Below are positions 39,404-49,000 of a DNA stretch of 64,000 bases, piece after piece. Under the pieces are notes generated by a model. That model ran no database searches. It was not told the DNA's origin and saw nothing but the letters and a program-made list of their open reading frames with translations. Positions within the stretch are counted from its first letter, which is position 1. Each line of letters starts with the position of its first letter. The position numbers and the translations under genes were made by a program. The stretch covers positions 1-64,000 of the forward strand of contig CANGZP010000002.1 in the NCBI GenBank assembly GCA_947458475.1, written 5' to 3'. The stretch is from Cyclobacteriaceae bacterium. GTDB lineage: Bacteria; Bacteroidota; Bacteroidia; Cytophagales; Cyclobacteriaceae.

Positions 39404-41139
39404 GGCTTATTGATTTTCATTAAACCTCCATACTTCTCTACCAAATAGCTTGCTATTGCTCCTATTAGAAAGAATAAGAAAAAGCTCCAATTTTTCTCAT
39501 TTAACAATCCAAAAACGAAGAAAATCAACAGAAAAATCAAGCAAGTAATGAACAATACGATCACCCGATACAGTTGTCTTGCCAAAATGGTTTCTCTAAA
39601 TCTCCAATCTGAAAATGCAACAACAAGTGCGATGATCATCGCTAAAGTCACCAACGCAAAGGTGACCATAAACAGCTGTTTATAGGTTTGAAAGAAAGCC
39701 GCAATTTTAATAGGATAGCCATCGATTTCTTTAATTGGATCTTTGACGTAGACAATATCTCCAGTAAATTTTTGCGCCACCACATTCCAAATCTCTTCTT
39801 TTCCTAAATCATAGCCGAGAGCGTATAAACCAACTCCTTTAAATTTATTAAAGATCGCTAGATCCATTTTTTTGGATAAGGTAGTCGAATCATCGTACCA
39901 ACCTTCGATAGAGGTATCATCTGGAAATTCAAGAAAAAAGTAATTAGTCATGGACGTTTCATCCAACGTAGGGACAATAGTATAGACGCTGTCCTTGGAT
40001 TGGAAAACTCGATTCACCTCGGATAAGGTAACTTTCCGTTCAAAATTAGTGCTGTAGTATCCTTCCGAAGGATCATAAGTTCCAGACCATTGCGATCCAT
40101 AAAGGGGAAGTGCAAGGATGGACTTTTCCGCAACTAGCCCTCTATTCAAGTACATTAGAACTGTGGTCTCGAGGCTAGGACCTCCTGGGGTTTCATTTCT
40201 TAGTGGTGCTACGGCTGCCACAGAACCGTCAATCTCATGGTAATCCATTCCTTTGACAATAAATAAGTCAACCGACTCATTCAATTTTACCAAGTCAAAA
40301 GGAAACTTGGTGTCATCCGCAGGAATCACCAAGGAAAGAATCATTTTTTTGGTGACAAAACGGTAGTCTAGATTGTCTTTAAGAAACGCAACAAAGTCTA
40401 AAAATTTGGTTTCTCTATCCAAGGGAACATCTGTAAACTCGAGTTCGATTCCATCTGCATCACGCTCGGTCAACAGTACTGCCACCGAATCAAGAGTGGT
40501 ATTCCAAAGTGCTTCATCCTTTAGAAAATCCAGGTGATTATTTTCTCCCTCTAGCGAAAGACTCAACAAGACCTTGGTCTTATGTTTTTTTGCAGAATCA
40601 AGTAAATCTGTTTGCCTCCATTGATTAATTTGAACGGGATTGATGTAGCTACCTGTTTTGGGATCAATCTTGTAAGTGAAAAAGGAAATAGTTGAAATTA
40701 AATTGAAATCATAAGTTTTCCAGACGTCTCCCATCCAATACGGATACCAAGTATACACCTCCGCGCCTTCACGAATCACCCTTTGGTTGCCACCCTGCCG
40801 CTTGTAAGAAAGTGATGCAGAGTCAAACTCGAGTGCCTGCAAATTACGATTGTTGTTGGGCCCATTCAACATATCGTATAGGGTACTGTAATTACTGATA
40901 AACGACTTCTGTTCCAATGGGGAAAGCAAGTTGTTTAGGCTATCCGGATTTTGAGAGACAGAATCTGCAACACCCAATTTTTTCAAAAGCTTATCGGAGG
41001 CACTTTGAGCCTTTTTAATTCCCGAGGTGACCTTCCTCCCACCTGATTTTAGCTTATTGGCCTCTTTACAACCCACAAAGGTTAGCAAAAGAAAAAGAAA
41101 AAGAAAAAGGCCCGCGTAGGTTAATCCCGAATGCTTCAT
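39400..41139 (-). CDS. GH18 (chitinase-like)-fold lipoprotein/membrane protein, probably catalytically degenerate
   Basis: TDLLDSAKKHKTKVLLSLSLEG...LTERDADGIELEFTDVP...MILSLVIPAD aligns with the GH18 motif block; lipobox-like FVGCKE; C-terminal TM helices. Confidence 0.65.
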   Translation of the reverse strand: MKHSGLTYAGLFLFLFLLLTFVGCKEANKLKSGGRKVTSGIKKAQSASDKLLKKLGVADSVSQNPDSLNNLLSPLEQKSFISNYSTLYDMLNGPNNNRNLQALEFDSASLSYKRQGGNQRVIREGAEVYTWYPYWMGDVWKTYDFNLISTISFFTYKIDPKTGSYINPVQINQWRQTDLLDSAKKHKTKVLLSLSLEGENNHLDFLKDEALWNTTLDSVAVLLTERDADGIELEFTDVPLDRETKFLDFVAFLKDNLDYRFVTKKMILSLVIPADDTKFPFDLVKLNESVDLFIVKGMDYHEIDGSVAAVAPLRNETPGGPSLETTVLMYLNRGLVAEKSILALPLYGSQWSGTYDPSEGYYSTNFERKVTLSEVNRVFQSKDSVYTIVPTLDETSMTNYFFLEFPDDTSIEGWYDDSTTLSKKMDLAIFNKFKGVGLYALGYDLGKEEIWNVVAQKFTGDIVYVKDPIKEIDGYPIKIAAFFQTYKQLFMVTFALVTLAMIIALVVAFSDWRFRETILARQLYRVIVLFITCLIFLLIFFVFGLLNEKNWSFFLFFLIGAIASYLVEKYGGLMKINKP

Positions 41140-42395
41140 AGTAAGGTTAATAGTATCGTCTCTTCAAACTCTTCCACATCCACTTCTTGCTTGACTGTGA
41201 ATTTTTTTAAGGTAAGCGTAATAATTTTTAATCCAAAATCTAGATCATACAGATCAGAGGTGTTGGAAAATTTCACTTGAACAGTTCCATTGTCCAATGT
41301 TTTTTTGGATTGAAAAAAAGCATAATTGGCTGTACTATTCGGACTTACTTTCCATTCTTCCAATTTAGGATTACTCCCATTGGACCAAAATATTCGACGC
41401 TGGGCATCAATCAGAGAAACAGCTAATCCAGAAAAGGTGAATTCTGGAAGGTAAGTAAACGATCTTCCTTTCAATTCCTTCATGGAAAAATCTTCCAAAG
41501 GATCTTCACGGTAAGTTTCCCTTCTTGAAAATTGCAAGTTGTCCTTTTCTGTGTAGGGGAAAAAGAACAGCGCAAAACCCAATACTTCGTTTTGAGATCC
41601 AAAGTCAAATTGCTTTTGAAACACCGAATTGCCTTTGATATTAGCTCTATTCGTGAGAATCACCTGCTCTTCCACCACGGTTTGAAATAGGGTGTCTTGA
41701 ACTTGTACATCCATCAATACCTTTCTCACTTTAGCTGTTCTGATTTTTTTAACCTCGATCTGCTCTGCTCGAGGGGTTGCGTAAACCTCAATAATTCCCT
41801 TTTCTTTGAATGGGCCTAAACTCCGAAGGACGATTTCAACAGTCCCTGTTTCGTTAGCCACAAAGGCTAGGTTGATTTTTTTTCCTCGCTTCGACGAGGA
41901 AGCTTTCGCAACAGTAACTTTATTAAGTAAAATTTCAACCTTTGCAGCATTGCCAATACCCCCGTCTACCACATAATTCAAGGTGAAGGAATCACCTTGA
42001 TTGGCATCCAATTCAAGTCGAAGAATTCTACTTTTAGGAGACATTTCAACTTCTTGACTCATAACTAACTTTGTTTCTGGAACAACCACTGTAAAGCCCA
42101 AAAACTTAACCAGATCCGCCCTAGGTATGAGCAACTGCTTTGTCTGATTCAAAAGCAGATGAAGACTATCAACTTGCTGCTTGTTCAAAGCCGGAACGGA
42201 TTCAGTAAGCTTCATCTCCTCTGCAATAAACAAGCTTAATTCACTCTCTGATACAAAGGTTTGGGTCGACAGCGTATCGCCAAGAGCAAGGCTCTTGCTC
42301 AATGATTTGGATCTTTTGTCGTCAGCCAGAAGAGGTTCTAATACAAATAGCCAGCACCCAAGTACCAACAAACTTTTAGTTATCCAGCCAATCAC
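41136..42395 (-). CDS. Exported hypothetical protein
   Basis: Signal peptide SLLVLGCWLFVLEPLLA; no recognised catalytic motif; 4-bp overlaps with both neighbours. Confidence 0.6.
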   Translation of the reverse strand: MIGWITKSLLVLGCWLFVLEPLLADDKRSKSLSKSLALGDTLSTQTFVSESELSLFIAEEMKLTESVPALNKQQVDSLHLLLNQTKQLLIPRADLVKFLGFTVVVPETKLVMSQEVEMSPKSRILRLELDANQGDSFTLNYVVDGGIGNAAKVEILLNKVTVAKASSSKRGKKINLAFVANETGTVEIVLRSLGPFKEKGIIEVYATPRAEQIEVKKIRTAKVRKVLMDVQVQDTLFQTVVEEQVILTNRANIKGNSVFQKQFDFGSQNEVLGFALFFFPYTEKDNLQFSRRETYREDPLEDFSMKELKGRSFTYLPEFTFSGLAVSLIDAQRRIFWSNGSNPKLEEWKVSPNSTANYAFFQSKKTLDNGTVQVKFSNTSDLYDLDFGLKIITLTLKKFTVKQEVDVEEFEETILLTLL

Positions 42396-43465
42396 TTGTT
42401 TATTTGTTTAGTTACTTCTCTCCCTAAGTCTCGGTAAAGTTCTTGTACTTTCTTTTGCTTGTCGGAAATGAGTTCCTTCTTCATAGTTTGAACTTCCCGC
42501 AACTTATTCGAATACCCTTGCTCCACCTGCTGTCCTGTTTGATACATGTTGTTGATGTATTCCATTTTATAATTATTTTCCTCTAAGGCTAAAAAATCAT
42601 CATATGGACCTTTGGAAGAAAATAACTTAGTCAAAACAGGGGCTATTTCAACAAAAAGAATCATCAAAGTGATAGTCCAAGGCGCCCAACTCTCCAGATT
42701 ATTTAAGGCCTGAAGTCTAGAAAGAAGTCCCAAGGAAAAGTTAGCCTTGATGTTTTCTTTGTCTTCTTGGTATAAGCTGTACTGCTCGTCCTTACTTTTC
42801 TCGAGAGCCATTTTCCCTTCTCGAATATCGACCTCTTTGGTTTCGTATTCTAAAATAAAATCTTCGTACTTCTTTTGTTTGCGTTCACACTCCTTGCCAC
42901 TTCCGTATTGACCCGTACCACAAGTACCATCGCACTCGCATTTGTATTCTTGGTAATAAAACTCTTTCAAATCAAAAAATTCTCGGAGCTGTACATCTAA
43001 CTTCTTCTTTTCGGCATCTATATTAGCGAGGGCTGAAAAATATTCCTTTTCTGCCTGTGCCACACGTGCCACCACTTGTTCGTTGAGGTTTTGATCAATT
43101 TCTGACTTGAAAAGCTGTAATTCTAAGGGCTTGGATACCACCAAAGCAATCAGCGTAGATAAAAATAAGCGGGGACTTATTTGAATCACTTCTCTCCAAA
43201 AATCTCCTTTTTTGCGCAGTGTAGCTACGATATACCGGTCGAGATTGAAAATGATCAATCCCCAAAAAAACGCGAGGAAAAAATTGATGTAAGCGCCTTC
43301 AAAGATTAGGCTAAATGCAAAATAAGAAGAAAGCATCGCCAGAACACCCGTAAATAAGACAGAGGCACCTATGCTTACGTGCTTAACCTTTTCGGTATCC
43401 GGACATTTATCCAAAACAGATTTGCTTACACCAGAGCAAAACAAAAAGAAAGTACTTAGTCCCAT
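42392..43465 (-). CDS. DUF4407 domain membrane protein
   Basis: IIFNLDRYIVATLRKKGDFWREVIQISPRLFLSTLIALVVSKPLELQLFKSEID; coiled coil, Cys-rich CECDGTCGTGQYGSGKEC loop, further TM. Confidence 0.8.
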   Translation of the reverse strand: MGLSTFFLFCSGVSKSVLDKCPDTEKVKHVSIGASVLFTGVLAMLSSYFAFSLIFEGAYINFFLAFFWGLIIFNLDRYIVATLRKKGDFWREVIQISPRLFLSTLIALVVSKPLELQLFKSEIDQNLNEQVVARVAQAEKEYFSALANIDAEKKKLDVQLREFFDLKEFYYQEYKCECDGTCGTGQYGSGKECERKQKKYEDFILEYETKEVDIREGKMALEKSKDEQYSLYQEDKENIKANFSLGLLSRLQALNNLESWAPWTITLMILFVEIAPVLTKLFSSKGPYDDFLALEENNYKMEYINNMYQTGQQVEQGYSNKLREVQTMKKELISDKQKKVQELYRDLGREVTKQINK

Positions 43466-43466
43466 C

Positions 43467-44555
43467 TTATTTTTTTAAACTAAAAAGTGAGACCATTTTG
43501 GATAAAAAGGTTTCTTTTTCAGATCCCTGTTCCCCAACCATTACGCTGGCATTATGTATTTTCTGGCCGCTTTCTTTGTACTCGTCATCTTCAAAGCTAG
43601 CGCTACTTTTGGAAACTGGATAAAAGTGAATCTCCTTACTTGCTACAGTATTTAAGAAATGCATTTCAAAGTTTAGGCTTGACTTCTCCAAACAGACAAA
43701 ATTGTGGAAACCAATATTATTTAATTTACCCAACCGAGATTCAATTAAGGTGGTGCCTGGTTTACATACCCACTCAATTTTCACCACATCACTCATATAT
43801 ACCGCGAATATTTCATTGTTTTTTGAAACAGAATCTATGGGTACATAATCGTCAATTTCTTTGTTGAAAATCGATACCGATAATTTTAAGTGGTCTTCTT
43901 CCAAACACTTAATAAAAATAGATAAAGAAGTTTTACTTTTTTCATTTTTGGAAGTAATAGTAAGAAAGGTATCTTCCTCTATGGTGATCCGCTCCTCTCC
44001 TTTTAAATCAAGCATTCTATTCCCTGGAGTCAACACATTGGAATTCGCATTAGTCGATTCCCAAAAGAAACGAATCTCCTCTCCTTGCGTGGCAAAATAC
44101 TTCTCAGCAGTAAAATTCAATTTGATTTCCTGAGAATAGGAATTGACCAAACGGCTAGACTGCATCAAGCCCTCAAAATCTTGATGCTTTTTGAAAAAGA
44201 AATCTGCAAAATCCACTTCACCATTTAGACGTTTGGTGCTGTAATACAGCCGATTATCAAAAATGGAGAACTGTTCAAACCCTTCATCAAAGACCGTTAC
44301 TTCAATAATTCCCACTTTGGCTCCTGCTTGGGTAATCCGGTGAAATAAATTTGCATTTTCGAGTGTTCTGTATCCCTTGGGCAGTAAAATAATCAACTCA
44401 AAATACTTACCAGCTACCTGTGCCTTGAGAATTTTGTTGGCTAGCGCTAAAAAAACCTGCCCATCAATTAGCATTTGCGCTTGATGGTGAAAATTATCCA
44501 ACTGCTTATTGAGTTCAAGCTCTATTCCTTCAGGCCAGTAGCAATAATCAAACAT
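43467..44555 (-). CDS. Hypothetical protein; N-terminal PLD-like region without HKD, possible Ig-like domain
   Basis: QVFLALANKILKAQVAGKYFELIILLPKGYRTLENANLFHRITQAGAKVGIIEV resembles a PLD-type fold; beta-rich middle region. Confidence 0.45.
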   Translation of the reverse strand: MFDYCYWPEGIELELNKQLDNFHHQAQMLIDGQVFLALANKILKAQVAGKYFELIILLPKGYRTLENANLFHRITQAGAKVGIIEVTVFDEGFEQFSIFDNRLYYSTKRLNGEVDFADFFFKKHQDFEGLMQSSRLVNSYSQEIKLNFTAEKYFATQGEEIRFFWESTNANSNVLTPGNRMLDLKGEERITIEEDTFLTITSKNEKSKTSLSIFIKCLEEDHLKLSVSIFNKEIDDYVPIDSVSKNNEIFAVYMSDVVKIEWVCKPGTTLIESRLGKLNNIGFHNFVCLEKSSLNFEMHFLNTVASKEIHFYPVSKSSASFEDDEYKESGQKIHNASVMVGEQGSEKETFLSKMVSLFSLKK

Positions 44556-44659
44556 ACTGAGTCAAATTAACAGGTGACTAACGTATCCAAATTTCCTTCA
44601 ATCTAAGGTTTATTAAGGGAAATCTACGCGATCAACCCAACTTTGATTGCACTCATTTC

Positions 44660-46009
44660 CTATTTCACTGCCCTACCCTCTTTGGCCATTTCTCGCAACA
44701 AGCCCCCTTCTATATCTAGGGAGGTGATTTGGTCCCGTTGGTCCCGCTTAGAGCTCAACCAAGAAAACTGAATGGCATTGCTAATTGCAGCTCCAGACAC
44801 CTCATATTTTTCAGACAATTTCTTAATGGAAACATCGCTAGCTATATTGAAATTCTTCAAGGCATTCTCCCATAGTTTAATCCGTTCATCCACCGTCGGA
44901 AGATTGAAATACAAAATAGACTGAAAACGTCTGACAAAAGCTCGATCGATATTGGGCCGTAGGTTTGTCGCCAAAATCACCAAGCCATCGTACTCTTCCA
45001 ATCGCTGCAATAGGTAGGACGTGCCCTGGTTGGCATATTTATCCTTCGAATCATTGATTTCAGTACGCTTGGAAAAAAGCGAATCTGCCTCATCAAAGAA
45101 TAGCACCCAGTTTTTGTGTTCTGCTACATCCAAAAGCCTGGAAAGATTTTTTTCGGTTTCACCAATATACTTTGAAACCACCTGGGATAAATCAATTCTG
45201 TAAACCGGTAGGTTATTATTTTTTCCAAGAATGGCCGCCGTGAGAGACTTACCTGTACCAGGAGGCCCATAAAATAATGCCCGATAGCCTGTTCTAAAGC
45301 TCTTTCGCAACTTCTCGGAGCCTTTAATTTCATCCCTGAATTTGATCCAATTCAGAATCAATCCCAATTCATCCATCAATTGCTTGTTGAGGACTAAGTC
45401 ATCAATCTGCAACTGTGTAGTAAGCTCCTTGGCTGGAAATTGGGAAGAAAATTTGGGAGAAATCTTCTCTCCAGAAATCAGATGGTAAAAAAAATCTTCA
45501 TTAATCTGAAGGCTGTTAGACCAAAAAGATTCATTTTCTGAGTTTTTCTTCAATGAAAGGACCTGACGCTTGGAAAAAAAATGCTCCTCGGAAAAGACTT
45601 TGTACAACTCTAGCCTTTTCAATAAATCCTTCCCGTTTAATACAAAATTGACTGTCTCAACCGTAGGAATAAAACCTTTATGAGATTTCGCTTCCACGCC
45701 GCCAAATTCTGAAAATGGCCTGCCAATGGACTTATTTTGAATAAAAAAGCAATCAAAAGACTGTGGACTCAGCAGAGGGACCATGCTCATCAACAGAATC
45801 ACTCGCTCCTTTACATCTAACTTATATTTGGTGACAAAATTCGTATACGGATTGCTTTCACCCAACCAGATGGGAGGCGCTGGGAAAATAAAATCAGGAC
45901 TCTCCTCCTCAAAATAAGCACTCATCCGTAAATCAAGAATGGACTCTAGCCAAGCTAAATCCTGCAAAATGGGCTGTATTAACCTTTCAGTACTCGTATT
46001 TACTTCCAT
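44660..46009 (-). CDS. eCIS-associated AAA+ ATPase (Afp15/Pvc15-like)
   Basis: Walker A ALFYGPPGTGKSLTA, Walker B NWVLFFDEADSLFSKR, sensor/Arg-finger ILATNLRPNIDRAFVRRF; position next to tape-measure gene. Confidence 0.9.
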   Translation of the reverse strand: MEVNTSTERLIQPILQDLAWLESILDLRMSAYFEEESPDFIFPAPPIWLGESNPYTNFVTKYKLDVKERVILLMSMVPLLSPQSFDCFFIQNKSIGRPFSEFGGVEAKSHKGFIPTVETVNFVLNGKDLLKRLELYKVFSEEHFFSKRQVLSLKKNSENESFWSNSLQINEDFFYHLISGEKISPKFSSQFPAKELTTQLQIDDLVLNKQLMDELGLILNWIKFRDEIKGSEKLRKSFRTGYRALFYGPPGTGKSLTAAILGKNNNLPVYRIDLSQVVSKYIGETEKNLSRLLDVAEHKNWVLFFDEADSLFSKRTEINDSKDKYANQGTSYLLQRLEEYDGLVILATNLRPNIDRAFVRRFQSILYFNLPTVDERIKLWENALKNFNIASDVSIKKLSEKYEVSGAAISNAIQFSWLSSKRDQRDQITSLDIEGGLLREMAKEGRAVK

Positions 46010-49000
46010 TGAACATTCAGTCTTTTCTTCATCCAGCTTAAATTAATCATGGAAATATTCCAAGTCATGGTATCCATCAGCACATCGTAGGCTTTTCGTT
46101 GAACAATCAACTCCCATCGGTTATCTTTTTCATAAAGGATCCCTTCCCGAATAAAAAAAGTTTCTCTAAAGGTCTCCAGCCTTGTGCCCCGCATTTTTTC
46201 CCAATTAAATATAGTACCATTGATTAATTTTTTCACTAGTTCCTCCTCTTCTATCGTCAATTCTAGTACAGGAGAAATGGGTGTATTTATAGGGACTCCA
46301 CATAGCACTTTATTCAAACTTAAATCCCATTCTTCAAAAGAGGTCAATCCTGTGGCCAGGTACTGCAGCAGCTGAACCGCTCTTTCCTCAGCTTGCTGTC
46401 CCTTAAATTTACCCTGCTCCACCAAACCAAGCGCAGCAAAAAATCTACCGAAAAAAGGCCAACAGAGAACCATTCCTGCATTATTGATTGTAACACCCTC
46501 CCCAAGATCCACCTCTTCCGGCTCCAAAACTTGTGGTTCCTCCTCTTTCTTTTCTTCTACGGCTACAGCTTTCTTTACTTTCTTGCTAGCATGCTGAATC
46601 AAAAGTAGAATTTCAGATTTTTGATCCCCGCTAGTAAACAAAGTTGCCACCACTGCTGAACCTTTTGTATCCACCCACTGGTCAAAAGCAGGAAGCAATA
46701 GCTCAATCAAATGTTTGGTAGAAGGGCCTATTTTAGCCAGACTTTCAGTAAAAAATAGGATTCGATCCACTGGATGTTGGATTCCCAAATCAGCAAAAAA
46801 ATTACTGCCTGTCTTTCTTCTTACTTCAGCCACCAAATTATCCAATGCTTCAGAAAATTTAGGATGCAAAAACCCATAAAACCATTTTTCATCCACATAC
46901 CTTAGCAAATTGTAAAGGAGCTTTTTCTTTTTACTATCCAACAAACTCGCAAGAAAAATCCCTCTCAATTGGCTAAAATCAGCACCTTTAAGCTCCATTA
47001 ACTTTTTGACAAAGGCTTTCAAACTCTCGGCTTCTTTAGGAAGCACCCCACAAGACAAGTAAAAGTTTAAAAGCTCAATAAGACTCATTTGAACTGGCTT
47101 TGGTACCGCTTCGTGTTCATATTGTTCAAAAAGTGCGGGATTATTCTGTCGAAACTCAAGCCAACCTTGAGGGTTAGCGCTTAAGGCCGCCTTGAAAGTG
47201 TTATAGCCATCTTTCAGTTGAAGGAATCGTTTGAAAAATAAGGTACTCTTTTTCCCTTCACGATGACTATTTTCATAAAAGCTACTTTTGAATAGCTCTA
47301 AAAATTCATTTAAAGTTGCGGTTGAAGCAACCTCGATAAATGAATTTATCCAAAGTTTTAAAAAACCTTTGCCCTTCAAGTTCTTTAAAAAAGGATCCTT
47401 TAACTCACTAAAATACGAATGAATCTGCTTCTTATTGTTGAGTTCTAAAATCGAAGTAGGCACTGTTTCTTCTCCCGACCAAGCTTTTGCTAGTTGAAAA
47501 AAATATTTTTTTTCAGTCTCATTCCATTTAAAAAGTTCGGTCAACAAGGTAAATGTAGTCTCTAGATCCAGGCTACTCCCTTCCAAAATCCCTTCTTCCT
47601 GCAAAAGCTCAGCCACCTCTACCGCGAGAGATGCGGCAGACCTTTGGAGGTTGGTAGCATGAAAAAGAAATACCAACCAAGCGCGTAAGAAATATTCAAT
47701 TTTTACTTGATCCTGAAGGTTAAAAATCTTTACAATTTTCTCCAACTGGTCAATAGAAATTGCTAAACCCTCTCGCTTGTGTTTTTCTTTGATCAATTCT
47801 ATCAAGCCCTTGTATCTCAATAAATTGAAAAACTTTCGGATTAAATAAGGATGCTTAACCCTGGCAAAAAAATTCAAAAATTCAGTTTTATTTTCTAGGA
47901 CTAATCTAGAAATATAGTCGTTAAACTCCTCAGAGGAAGCACCTTCAAAAATATGAGCTACTGGAAAGGCGGAATGGTACACCAAACTTTCAAGAATCGG
48001 TAAAATAGTAGGTGTCTCTTTTTTGTAGCTAGAGCGAGCGATTAAATATGAAAAGCCGTTTGCTTGCTCAAGGGCAGCCAAGTTTTCATAGGATTTCGTG
48101 CTTTTGATATTCTTTGGCTGTTCTTTTCGCTGGCTATATACCTGCAGGTCTTTCCAAAACTTATCAGTAATCAACTGTGCATCTAATGCATTGCCCAAAA
48201 GTTCCAAAATCAGCTCCTCTTTAACATAAGGGCCTCCTTCAAAAACCGCATTCCAAAGGGTTTTTTCAAGGAAACTCTCCAGGGCTACCCCCTCCAATTT
48301 TAACCATTTATTAACTTCAAAATAGCTTGTAATGGCAGAGATGCTCGAATTCCAATCAATTGAGGAACGCTGAACTAAAAAATCCAAAAATTGCTTTTTT
48401 AACCATTTAGGTGCCTGAACTAAAATGGCATCTTGAAATTCGGGATTGTATTGATGAGAAAGCAGCAACTGATAAAATGAGTTTGCATACTTCTTAGTCA
48501 AAAGATTGAGTAAGATCTCCTCATCGTATCTTTTAGCCTCTGAAAATATTCCGTACACCTCTTCTACACCAATAATGCCAAGTATCCTTGCCACCATCTT
48601 CGAGGAATTACTTAACTCTTTCCTTCTTTGATGAAGTGGCATCTTCGAAAAGGGTAAAATTGGTTTTTGATCCAACTGGATGACTACTCGTTCATTCAAG
48701 CTTAAAAATTCTTCTACTTTATCTTTTAGGGAAGCGATAGAAAGTTGGCTTGGAGGAAGAAAAATCAATTGATGATACAACCAAGTGAATAATTTTGCCT
48801 CCAGCCCTTCGGCCTTATTTTTAGTCAATAGTTGTTGAACCCATACCAAAAATCCAGGCAAGACAGAAGCCAAACGAGGCCGAATTAGTTCAGCAATTTT
48901 AAAAAACACCTGCTTGCTAATCACTCCAGTAACTGGTAGCGCAAGGGCTATTTTTTTCAACATGGAAGCGGAAACCATTTTTTTATTGCTTTGAAAATAA

